A stretch of 62,144 nt of DNA from Nitrospirota bacterium (GTDB lineage Bacteria > Nitrospirota > Thermodesulfovibrionia > Thermodesulfovibrionales > Dissulfurispiraceae), in assembly GCA_015233655.1 (NCBI GenBank), contig JADFXI010000003.1, positions 1 through 62,144 of the forward strand. Direction: 5' to 3'. Of the stretch, positions 1 through 9,599 are shown one piece after another. Every line of letters starts with the position of its first letter. The first letter of the stretch is position 1. The notes beneath the pieces are model-generated. The model did not search any database. It had not been told where the DNA came from and worked only from the letters and a program-made list of their open reading frames with translations. Position numbers and translations under genes: made by a program.

Positions 1-28
1 GTATGACATTAAGAGACTTGTCTTGCAA

Positions 29-53
29 CTCTGCGTCTCTGTGTCTCTGTGGT
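29..53. repeat. Short low-complexity repeat-like element CTCTGCGTCTCTGTGTCTCTGTGGT
   Basis: Direct reading of bases 29-53. Resembles the 'CTCTGYGTCTCTGTGKCTCTGTGGT' intergenic motif seen in many environmental bacterial genomes (from memory). Confidence 0.4.
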
Positions 54-94
54 TAATTTATTTAAAGTGGGGAGCTGAAGTGAGTAGAGAGAAG

Positions 95-322
95 ATGAAG
101 ATATTGGGTTTCTATTTGCTGGCGGTGCTGATAATCGGCAGGGTCGTAATAACGCCGCTCCAGCAGTCGCTGCGGGAGAAGAAAAGCATACTTAAAGAAT
201 ATGAAGACACCTATAAGATGCGAATGATCTCTTTCGAAAAATATAAGGCGGCGCAGGAAACGGTATATATCCAGTCCGCCCTTATGCCAATATCCTGCAA
301 ACATTATCCCTTTCCCCAGTAA
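95..322 (+). pseudogene. N-terminal fragment of a GspM/PilO-like protein (TM helix + coiled coil), truncated where it meets gspK head-on
   Basis: MKILGFYLLAVLIIGRVVITPLQQSLREKKSILKEYEDTYKMRMISFEKYKAAQETV... has a GspM-like layout (single N-terminal TM, 'PLQQ', charged coiled coil) but stops within the gspK 3' end on the opposite strand. Confidence 0.4.
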
Positions 323-1230
323 ATGACAGCGTATGGATAAGTGGCGTTCCATCTTGTATCGACTCCTGCCTTTATCGAATAGACAGGTACGGGTTTGCCC
401 ACATCTATTGTTATCTCCAGAAACGGGGAAGGGGCAAAATCTATTCCTTCTCCCTCTCCTCCGATTGTCCTTTGCACAATTTTCATAAGGGCAGGATTGG
501 AGGATACCGGCGTTTCAGACATGGCCATTTTCAGTCTTTGGGCCGAGTCCCTGCTGATGTCAAGATGTGCCATCAGCACTTCCTCAGAAGCCGTATTGGG
601 ATTAAATCCCGAATTGGGAAGCAAGGTCACGTAGGGCGCTATTTTCTTATAAAGCTCTCCATCCATTCCCCTCACAAAAGCAAATTCATATTTGTACTGC
701 ATAGGGTAATTCCGCGAAGTATATGGTTTTCCTTCCGCCTTGTAAAATGCGTCCTTCGCCCCATTAAGACGCGAGAGGTTGCCCCTGCTTGTCCAGTCAA
801 GGTAGCTGTCAATGATTATCGCGCCTTTATTCTCTTCCGGAGTGACATTGTGCAATAACCTTTGCAGGGCCGTAAGATTGGAGCCGACAAGCGAAATCAT
901 GCCATTGCTGTCCTGTACCTTTATCTCAATATCTTCCCCTATAGAAACTCCATTATTATCCAGTGGAATGCTTTTCACCCCCAGCAGGTCTTCCGATGTA
1001 TTAAAAACAATCTCACCCGGTGCAACCCTGCCTGCAAGGATACTGTACATAAGGGTATTAAACGTGGAGGCTGCCTTTATCATAGCCTCGGATTTCCGTT
1101 TCATGCCGTCAGCAGCTCTCAGGTGTTCTTTGACGAGCCAGTTGAACCCGATGCCCACAGTAATAATAACCCCTGTCATCAACAATGCCAGTATTGTGGC
1201 CGAGCCTCCTGACCCCCTACTGTGTGTCAT
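304..1230 (-). CDS. gspK: Type II secretion minor pseudopilin GspK
   Basis: N-terminal hydrophobic helix, 'GFNPNTASEEVLMAHL' SAM-like GspK motif; position after gspJ. Confidence 0.85.
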   Translation of the reverse strand: MTHSRGSGGSATILALLMTGVIITVGIGFNWLVKEHLRAADGMKRKSEAMIKAASTFNTLMYSILAGRVAPGEIVFNTSEDLLGVKSIPLDNNGVSIGEDIEIKVQDSNGMISLVGSNLTALQRLLHNVTPEENKGAIIIDSYLDWTSRGNLSRLNGAKDAFYKAEGKPYTSRNYPMQYKYEFAFVRGMDGELYKKIAPYVTLLPNSGFNPNTASEEVLMAHLDISRDSAQRLKMAMSETPVSSNPALMKIVQRTIGGEGEGIDFAPSPFLEITIDVGKPVPVYSIKAGVDTRWNATYPYAVIYWGKG

Positions 1231-1891
1231 TATAATCCGCTTTCCTCATAGTATTTGTGTTTATGCAGAACAACAGCGTCTGCTTTTTATTGCCCGAAAC
1301 ATAGGTCATTTTGACTGTCGATGGAAGCGACCTTCTCTTGCTCCCGTCAAAATTCTGCGACCACTCGGCGTTCCGTCCTAATACGTCAAAACCATAGAAT
1401 TCGATATCAATAGATTGCACGCCGTCCAGCAGCGTAAGTGAGTTGCCTTTTTTATAATCGCCGCCGACGTAATCCCAGTCCAATTCCCTGCAAGTCTTCG
1501 TATAGACAGGGAGTTCATAATATACCACAGCAAACAACCCGTTATCTCTATTCTCTTTTACGATCCAGGCAATAACCGGGAGGTCTCCTGCCAGGGGGGA
1601 AAGGGAAATATAGGAAATTTTTTCGCTGTCGCCGTAAAAATACGGGAACCACCCCGCTTTTTCCTTATAGACATAATAATCGACCACAGCGCCGAAGCTG
1701 CTGTCGATCCACAAGTATTTTGCCTTGTCCCAGAAATTGACTCCCTTTTCCATCAGGCCCTTATATTGCCTGAGTCCCTGGTTGAGGGCCATAGTGGCAA
1801 GCATAACCATAGAGCTGAAAATGGCCATGGCCACCAGGACCTCAATAAACGTGTATCCCTTAAAATTCGAGCGGCGAAATATTCTTGTCAA
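1217..1891 (-). CDS. gspJ: Type II secretion minor pseudopilin GspJ
   Basis: Prepilin motif FKGYTFIEVLVAMAIF. ORF-track start 1912; a TTG at 1891 preceded by AGGAGCGCCAAGG is an alternative start. Confidence 0.75.
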   Translation of the reverse strand: MTRIFRRSNFKGYTFIEVLVAMAIFSSMVMLATMALNQGLRQYKGLMEKGVNFWDKAKYLWIDSSFGAVVDYYVYKEKAGWFPYFYGDSEKISYISLSPLAGDLPVIAWIVKENRDNGLFAVVYYELPVYTKTCRELDWDYVGGDYKKGNSLTLLDGVQSIDIEFYGFDVLGRNAEWSQNFDGSKRRSLPSTVKMTYVSGNKKQTLLFCINTNTMRKADYNDTQ

Positions 1892-2300
1892 CCTTGGCGC
1901 TCCTGAAAACATTCATCTCATACTCCCGGCTCAGTTTTCTGGAATCGAGCCGTATTGTCACTTTATAAAGATTCAGATTAAAATAATGCATCAGCTTGCC
2001 GTCAGGAGTGTCACGTGAAGGTCGCACAGTGTCGACAAGTCTGGCGTCCCAATGCATTATAACATCATCCCCCATATCTTCCGTTCCCTGCTTCGCTTCC
2101 ATATCAAGGACCTTCATGTAATTGACAACCTGGGGCAATTTGGAAGAGAAAAGATTGTTATCATTCGCACGTTCAAGATGCTGAAACCCGAGTCTGAAAA
2201 GATACATGGTGGCCGCAACACCGGCTGTCAGTATCAGGCTGGCGACCATTACCTCAAGGATCAGGAAACCCTTCTCGTTTCTTGACCTATGACGCATCAC
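1860..2300 (-). CDS. gspI: Type II secretion minor pseudopilin GspI
   Basis: Prepilin motif EKGFLILEVMVASLIL; gene order. Confidence 0.75.
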   Translation of the reverse strand: MMRHRSRNEKGFLILEVMVASLILTAGVAATMYLFRLGFQHLERANDNNLFSSKLPQVVNYMKVLDMEAKQGTEDMGDDVIMHWDARLVDTVRPSRDTPDGKLMHYFNLNLYKVTIRLDSRKLSREYEMNVFRSAKVDKNISPLEF

Positions 2301-2314
2301 ATATTACCCATCCT

Positions 2315-2734
2315 CTATGCCGACTTCATGACGATTACGCCGAAAGGGGCCTGTATCTCGATCAGAAATGTGTTGTTCTCCGAGTATACTTTGATCTCTC
2401 CACCGGAAGTCGTGCCGGTCTTGTAAAACCTGATGGGCTGATCTATCTGAATGAAGACGTCTTTCAATCCGCCTGAATCCGCCCCGTCAACAAGCATCCT
2501 TCCGTCCTTTGCTTCGATGAGCTTGTCACGGCTATATAAAAAGGCCTCCATCCTCATGGACGAAACAAGCGTCAAGACCTTTTCCGCTCTGAGTGACGCC
2601 TGATAGCGCTGATACATGGAGTACGAGATCGGAACGCTCACTGAGAACATCATCCCTATGATAGTGATGACGATGAGCAATTCTATGAGCGTAAAGCCTT
2701 GTGCCCCCTGTCTTTTGCAGCCTGCCTTTTTCAC
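2315..2734 (-). CDS. gspH: Type II secretion minor pseudopilin GspH
   Basis: Prepilin motif AQGFTLIELLIVITIIG; gene order. Confidence 0.75.
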   Translation of the reverse strand: MKKAGCKRQGAQGFTLIELLIVITIIGMMFSVSVPISYSMYQRYQASLRAEKVLTLVSSMRMEAFLYSRDKLIEAKDGRMLVDGADSGGLKDVFIQIDQPIRFYKTGTTSGGEIKVYSENNTFLIEIQAPFGVIVMKSA

Positions 2735-3930
2735 AGCTTTATATCGCTGGCGCTCATCACTGTCAGGATCAGGGAGATAACTATAAAGCCCACTATGATG
2801 CCTGTGATGGTAATGACCACCGGCTCCACGAGGGCAAGCACCCTTTTGGTCGTGTTTCTGAAGCGCTCGTCAAAGATGCGGTGGACCTCAAGAAAGATGT
2901 CCCTGAGGTTGCCGCTCTCTTCACCCACCCGGATCATGTTCGCCACGATCTCCGGCAGGATATGTATATGGGAAAAGACATCAGCGATACCTTTCCCCTC
3001 TTTTATCTGGTCAATGGCAGGCTCAATTGATTCGCGCACCTTTTTGTCCATAATGACCCCCGTGGACAAACGCAGGGCGTCTATAAACGCGATCCCGCTG
3101 TTGAGCATGGAGTACATGGAATAGGAAAACCGGGACAATTCGAGAGAGAGGATCAGGCTGCCGAACAGGGGCAGGTAAATAAGGTATGAATAAGCCTTTG
3201 AGAGAACATTTCGCGTATTCGTCACCTTAAGCATGACGAAAACCAGCGCAACCGCCAGGAGGATAAAATAAACGTTCGTGATGCTGAGGAAATTGCCGAT
3301 GGAATAGAGTATCTTCGCGGTTACGGGAAGGGTAGCGTCGTTTTTCCCGAATATACTAAAAAACCGGGGGATAATAAACTTGAAGATAACAAAAATAACA
3401 AGCATGCTCGCGCCGATCAGAAAGGAGGGATAAGCGAGCGCGTTCTTTATTTCTCCCTTGAACTGTATTTGGAACCGCTGGTATTCCGCAATGTTCTCGA
3501 AGGCCGACCGGACATCACCGACGCTCTCTCCAGCGTGGATCATGGTAACAGTAAGCAGGTTGAACTGTCCGGTGTCGGAAAAGGCCCTCGCTATGGTCTT
3601 TCCGGCCTTTATGTCCTTCAGTATCGTGGAGAGGGTGTCCCTCATTTGCATTGACGAGCTGGAGTTGACAACGATTTCGAGCGCCCGGTCTATTTTTATT
3701 CCGGATTTCAGAAGTATGCTCATTTCACGGAACACGTTATAAAGGTCTTCATCCTTGACCTTTTTTCTTAAGCCGCGCTTTTTTACCGCCCTTGCAACAA
3801 CCTCATTTATTTCCACTACGGTCAGGTCCCGCTGTTTCAGGAGAGAAAGCGCCTCTGACGACCCTACGGCTGTTATGTTTCCGGCAATAACTCTGCCTGC
3901 AGGGTCAAGGCACCTGTACTTGAAATCCAT
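2731..3930 (-). CDS. gspF: Type II secretion inner-membrane platform protein GspF
   Basis: GspF/PilC family protein, duplicated domain, 'FREMSILLKSGIKIDRALEIV', 'IRVGEESGNLRDIF'. Confidence 0.9.
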   Translation of the reverse strand: MDFKYRCLDPAGRVIAGNITAVGSSEALSLLKQRDLTVVEINEVVARAVKKRGLRKKVKDEDLYNVFREMSILLKSGIKIDRALEIVVNSSSSMQMRDTLSTILKDIKAGKTIARAFSDTGQFNLLTVTMIHAGESVGDVRSAFENIAEYQRFQIQFKGEIKNALAYPSFLIGASMLVIFVIFKFIIPRFFSIFGKNDATLPVTAKILYSIGNFLSITNVYFILLAVALVFVMLKVTNTRNVLSKAYSYLIYLPLFGSLILSLELSRFSYSMYSMLNSGIAFIDALRLSTGVIMDKKVRESIEPAIDQIKEGKGIADVFSHIHILPEIVANMIRVGEESGNLRDIFLEVHRIFDERFRNTTKRVLALVEPVVITITGIIVGFIVISLILTVMSASDIKL

Positions 3931-5612
3931 CAGCTCACCCTCAATATCTCTTCTATGGTGGTAAGCCCTTTCATCACCTTCAGCATGCCGTCCTCACGGA
4001 GCGACCTGAAGGAGTGTCGTTCCCGTAGGGCGGACCGCAGCGTTTCGAGGGACCGTCCCCTGAGGAATGTCTCTTTGAGATCATCCGTATACTCAAAGCA
4101 TTCGAATATGGACATCCTCCCTTTGTACCCCGTTCCGGCACAGGCAGGGCACCCCTTGCCCTTTTTGAAAACCATTTCACCGCCCAGCAGGTGCTTGAAA
4201 TTTTCGAAGATGGCATAAAGGTCAAACTCCTTCAGCACCTCCTCCGGCACAGGGTAGATATCATTGCATCGCTGGCAATTCTTTCTTATGATGCGCTGGG
4301 CTATAACCCCGATAACAGAGGCATTAAGGAGATAATCTTCCAGCCCCATTTCCATCAGCCTGAAAAGACTGCTGGGAGAATCGTTGGTATGGAGAGTGGA
4401 AAGGACGAGATGTCCCGTAAGGGCGGAGTGAATGGAAATTTCAGCCGTGTCCCTATCTCTGATTTCACCCACCATTATGACATCGGGGTCGTGCCTGAGG
4501 ATAGAGCGGAGGGCGGATGCAAAGGTCAACCCGATATCGGTTTTGACCTGGATCTGGTTTATGCCGTCGATCTGATACTCAACAGGGTCTTCCACCGTTA
4601 TAATTTTTCTGTCCGAGTTGTTCAGGCGCGTAAGCATTGAGTACAGCGATGTAGTCTTTCCCGAACCGGTAGGGCCGGTCACCAGGAGAATTCCGTACGG
4701 CTTTGCTATAAGATCAATAATGGTCTTCGCATGGTCCGCTTCCATGCCAAGCTGCATGATATCAAAGGTAAGCCGCTCCCTGTATAGCAGCCTCATCACG
4801 ACACTTTCGCTTTTAACCATGGGAATGGTGGACACCCTGATGTCGAGAAAAATAGATGCGATCTTGGTGCTGAACTTCCCGTCCTGGGGCAATCTCTTTT
4901 CTGCTATGTCCAGGTTGGAAAGGAGCTTTATCCTCGATACTGTCGCAAGATAAAAGGCCTCTTCGAGTGATTCGATGTCATGGAGTATGCCGTCGATCCT
5001 GAACCGCACACGGTACCTGTCACCCACCGGCTCTATGTGGATATCGGTAGCCATAAGTTCCACAGCCCTGCTCAAGAGGTTATTAAGGTATTTAATAACA
5101 GGGGCTTCGAATGCAAGTTCTTTCAGCCGCTCAGGCGAGTCATCCACATGCAGGGAGACAAAATTATCGTCCTTGTCCCCTAAATATGTCTTGGACAATT
5201 CCTTTACGGCACGTTCACCGGCAAGGAGGGTAACGACCGAATAGTGTGTGCTTTTGGTTACATACTCTTCAACTGAATTATTGAGCGGGTCGTCGGTAAC
5301 AAATGTTATGACGCCTTTCTTCCTGTCAAACTCCACAGGGACAAAATGGTTCCTAACGATAAAATCGAGGTCCACTTCCTGGGAGAGGGGAATAATGACG
5401 CCTTCACGGTCCGCCTCGTAATTCTCCACTTCGAAGACAGGGATCGCTAATTGTTCCGACAACGCCTGTACAAGATGCGTCTCAGTGATAATGCCCTGTT
5501 GGATAAGAATCTGTCCGAGGTAGCCACCGACCTGTTTCTGGACTGTCAGTGCCCTCTCTACATCTTCCTGCTTGACGCCAAACCGTGAATTAAGAATCTC
5601 GCCGAGAAGCAT
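3930..5612 (-). CDS. gspE: Type II secretion ATPase GspE
   Basis: Walker A GPTGSGKTTSLYSML, Asp box, CQRC...CPAC zinc motif, T2SSE N-domain. Confidence 0.92.
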   Translation of the reverse strand: MLLGEILNSRFGVKQEDVERALTVQKQVGGYLGQILIQQGIITETHLVQALSEQLAIPVFEVENYEADREGVIIPLSQEVDLDFIVRNHFVPVEFDRKKGVITFVTDDPLNNSVEEYVTKSTHYSVVTLLAGERAVKELSKTYLGDKDDNFVSLHVDDSPERLKELAFEAPVIKYLNNLLSRAVELMATDIHIEPVGDRYRVRFRIDGILHDIESLEEAFYLATVSRIKLLSNLDIAEKRLPQDGKFSTKIASIFLDIRVSTIPMVKSESVVMRLLYRERLTFDIMQLGMEADHAKTIIDLIAKPYGILLVTGPTGSGKTTSLYSMLTRLNNSDRKIITVEDPVEYQIDGINQIQVKTDIGLTFASALRSILRHDPDVIMVGEIRDRDTAEISIHSALTGHLVLSTLHTNDSPSSLFRLMEMGLEDYLLNASVIGVIAQRIIRKNCQRCNDIYPVPEEVLKEFDLYAIFENFKHLLGGEMVFKKGKGCPACAGTGYKGRMSIFECFEYTDDLKETFLRGRSLETLRSALRERHSFRSLREDGMLKVMKGLTTIEEILRVS

Positions 5613-5613
5613 G

Positions 5614-6018
5614 CTACCAGTTCTTCAAGATCTTCTCATCGATCTGCCCGTTGGGGCCTAAGGAATAAAGGTCAAATGGTCCGTGCTCACCAGGACATTT
5701 ATACTGGTAGTCCCTGCCCCATGCGTCTTTGGGGAGTTCCTGCTTTGAAAGGTAGGGGCCCCTCCATTTTGAATCGGTTGCGTCGCCCTGTTTGACCAGT
5801 TCCGACAAGTCTTTCGGGCACTTGCCCACATCGAGCATAAACGACTGGACCCCGGAGGAAAGCATCTCGACCTGGGCTTTCGAGATTTCCTCCTTGGACC
5901 TCTCGAACTTGCCCATAAGGTTCGGCGCCACAAGTGATGCTATAAGGCCGATAATCATAACCACGATCAGTATTTCTATAAGAGTAAACCCTGTCTCCTC
6001 ACGCAACCTCTTCTTCAT
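5614..6018 (-). CDS. gspG: Type II secretion major pseudopilin GspG
   Basis: ETGFTLIEILIVVMIIGLIASLVAPNLMG and C-terminal WGRDYQYKCPG...SLGPNGQ typical of GspG. Confidence 0.93.
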   Translation of the reverse strand: MKKRLREETGFTLIEILIVVMIIGLIASLVAPNLMGKFERSKEEISKAQVEMLSSGVQSFMLDVGKCPKDLSELVKQGDATDSKWRGPYLSKQELPKDAWGRDYQYKCPGEHGPFDLYSLGPNGQIDEKILKNW

Positions 6019-6033
6019 AGTCTCACCTCAGCA

Positions 6034-6513
6034 TCATTGCAACTGTATATTTAGAAACTGCCATGTTATATCCATACCTGTCGCTTTCTCTACTATGTTG
6101 ATCTTTCTGACAGTATCATCCAGTCTCTCAAAAATCAGAATAAATTCCACCACGCTCCCCTCCTGAAGAAATACGTGGTCAGGCAATGTCGGAATTCCTT
6201 CGACCCTAAGCAAGAGGTATTTTCTCCCGCTGCCATCCGCCACAATGGTAAGGGCGTCAGCGTTACCCGGAGGGGCCAGAGTCAGGGCTTCCTTTGTGCC
6301 GGGCTGTAAAGAGGCCGACCTGGATTTATACTCATACTTAAAGTTTACCCGTGTGTCTTTATCTGTAACTGTTATCTTAGTTATTCTCACCCGCGGCTCG
6401 GTATCGCATACCTTATCCACAGCGTACTCTCTAAAGCTTGCCTTCCTGGAACAGGCGCCCATAAAACAAGCCAGTATCGCTATTGCCAATATAACAGCTG
6501 CTCTATTTTTCAT
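6034..6513 (-). CDS. Putative lipoprotein of unknown function
   Basis: N-terminal MKNRAAVILAIAILACFMGACS signal/lipobox-like; ORF-track start 6582 but Met at 6513 precedes the signal peptide. Confidence 0.55.
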   Translation of the reverse strand: MKNRAAVILAIAILACFMGACSRKASFREYAVDKVCDTEPRVRITKITVTDKDTRVNFKYEYKSRSASLQPGTKEALTLAPPGNADALTIVADGSGRKYLLLRVEGIPTLPDHVFLQEGSVVEFILIFERLDDTVRKINIVEKATGMDITWQFLNIQLQ

Positions 6514-6578
6514 AAGTAGTATATTATCGCACCGATGCCCTGAAGAAATCAAAGCCGGGCTTTTCCCCCTGCTCACCC

Positions 6579-7739
6579 TCAACTCCTTACAAGTTCCCCA
6601 TACGCTGATTCTATCCTGCTCATTACCGCTTCGAGGCTGTATCGATTCCGGACGAATTCGAGGCCATTGGCTGAAAGAGTTTCCGCAAGTCCCTTTTCCC
6701 TGAAAATCCTGAGAACAGCGGCGGCAAAACTTTCGGGGTCATCTGCTACCAATATATCTCTTCCGGGAAGAGCCCCGATGCCTTCATTGCCATACGAGGT
6801 CGTAACCACCGGTGTCCCTGCAGCCAGGGCATCAAGAATCTTCGCAATAATGCCTCCGCCTATCAGGATTGGAGCAACAAAGACGGACGCTTTTTTGTAA
6901 CATTCATCTATGTCCTCAACAAAACCCGTGACAAGGACCCCGGAGTCCTTCTCCTGAAGAGATGACAGCTCATCAGGAGGCCCATAGCCCGCGATTATGA
7001 ATTTGGCATCGGGAGCGGTTTTTCGTATCAAAGGAAAGATGTCTCGATAAAAATACAGTGCGGCATCGACATTTATTTGCCGGTATTTATAGGAGGCGAG
7101 GAAAAGAATGCTGTCTCTTTCCTTAGCGAATCCCCTGTCGGTAAAATCCAGTCCGGCAGGATGAGGGACCACATCAACATTCAGTGCCGGGTCCATAGCT
7201 ATTATATATTCTTTATCATTTTCCGACCGTGTAAACACCCTGTCGAACCTGGCGGCTATCCTGACTTCCAGCGCTCTGATAAAACGGTACTTAATATAAC
7301 CGATTACCTTGCCGAACCCCCCGGACTTTTTCATGTTCCGTTCAGCCGGCTTTGTCATCACATCATGGACATCCAGCACCATTGGAGTTTTACCCTTCTT
7401 CATCATCAAAGCAGGCCCAATCCATTCAACCTGTATAAGGTCAAAACGACCGTTATCAGCTATCCTTTTTGAAAACAGGCTGAAGCCTGCATAGTTTATT
7501 ATAAGGCGCGCGCTATCGAAGAAGGTCCTTTTCGCTTTTGTCTTATACTTATAAGCATATATAGCTTTACAGAAAGGCTTAAGATCTTCCAGCGTGGCGG
7601 ATTCATCTTCTTCCAGCCTTGTGGCGAGATATATTTCGTGTTTCTTCGATAGGCTCCTGATTACCTCAAAGACATACCTGCCGCCTGCATGGTAGGCCTT
7701 CTGCTGCGGAAGGAATAGGCTGACGAATAAGATTTTCAC
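6579..7739 (-). CDS. Glycosyltransferase family 4-like
   Basis: GT-B fold, 'PILIGGGIIAKILDALAAGTPVVTTSYGNEGI'. Confidence 0.85.
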   Translation of the reverse strand: MKILFVSLFLPQQKAYHAGGRYVFEVIRSLSKKHEIYLATRLEEDESATLEDLKPFCKAIYAYKYKTKAKRTFFDSARLIINYAGFSLFSKRIADNGRFDLIQVEWIGPALMMKKGKTPMVLDVHDVMTKPAERNMKKSGGFGKVIGYIKYRFIRALEVRIAARFDRVFTRSENDKEYIIAMDPALNVDVVPHPAGLDFTDRGFAKERDSILFLASYKYRQINVDAALYFYRDIFPLIRKTAPDAKFIIAGYGPPDELSSLQEKDSGVLVTGFVEDIDECYKKASVFVAPILIGGGIIAKILDALAAGTPVVTTSYGNEGIGALPGRDILVADDPESFAAAVLRIFREKGLAETLSANGLEFVRNRYSLEAVMSRIESAYGELVRS

Positions 7740-8749
7740 TATTGCGTGTTTTTCAGGTGCTTCAAAAAAGCATCCAGGATCCTGTCAGCAGTAATTGATG
7801 AATTACCAGCATCCCTCCTGTAGCTGCAGTAGTCATCAGACAGGGAAATCACCTTGCTGCCGGTCCCGAAAGTACCGATCTCGGCAGCTGAGGTCGGCGA
7901 GAAGAAGCTTAAGTTTTTCACCTTTTGCGAGATCGCAAGATGGAGGGCAAGACTGTCGCTTGTTATTACATAATCACAGCCTTTGATTATGGCCGCAAAT
8001 TCAAGAATACTGTTGTCATTGCCTGTGTCAAAAAGCCTGTCGGACTTTATGGCGTCCCTTATGACAGCGTTCCTTTCGGTCTCTTCCAAGCCTCCGAGCA
8101 GATATACGGCGGTCTTCCGGCCCCCGACTTCAAGAAGCAGCAATCTCTCGATCAGCTTCACAGTCTCATAAAGGAGCAACTCTTTCGACAACCATCTTGA
8201 GCCCGCGCCGCTGTTTACACCCACATTGAAAAATTCGCCGCTGAAAAGGGAAGTCTTATTTTGTTCTGTAAGAGACGAATTATAAAAAATCGGTCCGGCA
8301 ATTTCTATATCCAGCATCGAGGCAAATATCTGATTGTGTTCCCTGACATTTATCTTCTTCAGTTCATCAGCCTTAGCTTTGCCGAAACGCGAGATCAGTC
8401 CCATGTCGAACCATTCCGCGGCATTTTCGCTATATGCAGGTTTCCCATGGCTCAGGAAGGCCCCTGTCACTTCCTTGCCATTCAGCGTATCCACAATGTT
8501 CAAAACTTCTGTCTCGTCATCCAGAGAGATTACGAGATCAAAAGTCATGTCCCTTAATGTGTCAATATTCAGCTCGGGAGTGGCTATTGAATAAACATAA
8601 GGATTAAATCGCAAAAGATCAAAGGAATGCGACGAAGTCAGCCAGTAAATCCGTGGCGAACCATATTTAGTATAAAGTCCGGGCAGCACGTAGGAAGTCC
8701 TGACGACATCACCCAGGGCGCCGAATTTCACTATCAGGATGTTAAACAT
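7739..8749 (-). CDS. Glycosyltransferase family 9 (heptosyltransferase-like)
   Basis: 'ILIVKFGALGDVVRTSYVLPGL', 'GVNSGAGSRWLSKE', 'CDYVITSDSLALHLAISQKV'. Confidence 0.85.
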   Translation of the reverse strand: MFNILIVKFGALGDVVRTSYVLPGLYTKYGSPRIYWLTSSHSFDLLRFNPYVYSIATPELNIDTLRDMTFDLVISLDDETEVLNIVDTLNGKEVTGAFLSHGKPAYSENAAEWFDMGLISRFGKAKADELKKINVREHNQIFASMLDIEIAGPIFYNSSLTEQNKTSLFSGEFFNVGVNSGAGSRWLSKELLLYETVKLIERLLLLEVGGRKTAVYLLGGLEETERNAVIRDAIKSDRLFDTGNDNSILEFAAIIKGCDYVITSDSLALHLAISQKVKNLSFFSPTSAAEIGTFGTGSKVISLSDDYCSYRRDAGNSSITADRILDAFLKHLKNTQ

Positions 8750-8776
8750 TGAAAACCTTCAGGCCAAGAAATATTT

Positions 8777-9559
8777 TCATCGGTTCCGGCATATAATATT
8801 CAGCTGATCTGTCCTGGTCCTGGACTTCATGATACATTTTGGCAGAAAAGAAAAGACAGGCGCGGCAACCGGACTGGCGAACATATTGAACATAAGGGAA
8901 TTGATTTTCTTATCACTGAATAAATGTATCCATCCCCTGGAATAACAGTGCAGTCCCAGCTTTTCAGCGATTACACGGAGCGTCCTCATCTGATAGAAGG
9001 AAATATGCTGACCTGTTTCAAAGGCATAGTACGACCAGTCCTCCGGTTTGGGTGGAGCGTGCTCAAACAGTTGAGTAGAAATTATGATATTTCGTGTTCG
9101 AGCTTGCGCCAGAATCTCTTGGAGAAAGCCTATAGGGTCTGTTTGATGCTCCAGGACCTCAAACGCTGTTGCGGCAACGAAAGATGCGTCAGGAGGGGCC
9201 TCGAATCCGCCGGCCAATAAGTTGCTGCAGTATTTGTCCGACCAATAAAAATCAAAACCTATATCTCTCATAATTCGCGTCAGCAAACCGCACCCGCCGC
9301 CTATGTCGAGATATTTACCATGGCGATCAAAGATGAAAAACAGCATGGCCGAAAGGACCCCTGAGACAATAACATTCCTTTGCACCAAGCCTGTATCTGA
9401 AGCACTTAAAACGCTGCCATATGCTTCATCCAGCCAGTATGGGTCTTCGGTCCTGAGGAAACCGCATGCATCGCAATAAAAATATGAACTGGTATACTTG
9501 CAGAGTATCTTATGAGCAAAGACAACTCTGGTATCCATGCCGCAGACCTTACACTTCAT
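8777..9559 (-). CDS. Class I SAM-dependent methyltransferase with N-terminal CxxC zinc-binding segment
   Basis: MKCKVCG...YCDACGF, 'YLDIGGGCGLLTRIMRDIGF', 'ATAFEVLEH'. Confidence 0.8.
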   Translation of the reverse strand: MKCKVCGMDTRVVFAHKILCKYTSSYFYCDACGFLRTEDPYWLDEAYGSVLSASDTGLVQRNVIVSGVLSAMLFFIFDRHGKYLDIGGGCGLLTRIMRDIGFDFYWSDKYCSNLLAGGFEAPPDASFVAATAFEVLEHQTDPIGFLQEILAQARTRNIIISTQLFEHAPPKPEDWSYYAFETGQHISFYQMRTLRVIAEKLGLHCYSRGWIHLFSDKKINSLMFNMFASPVAAPVFSFLPKCIMKSRTRTDQLNIICRNR

Positions 9560-9599
9560 TCAGCAATCCCTCCGAGGAGAAGTTCATAATATAATGCAG

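Noticed and set aside
395-1381. Long plus-strand ORFs opposite gsp genes (e.g. 812..1381)
   Set aside because: Antisense shadows of well-supported minus-strand genes, with no recognisable motifs. The same applies to the many other plus-strand ORFs in the track.
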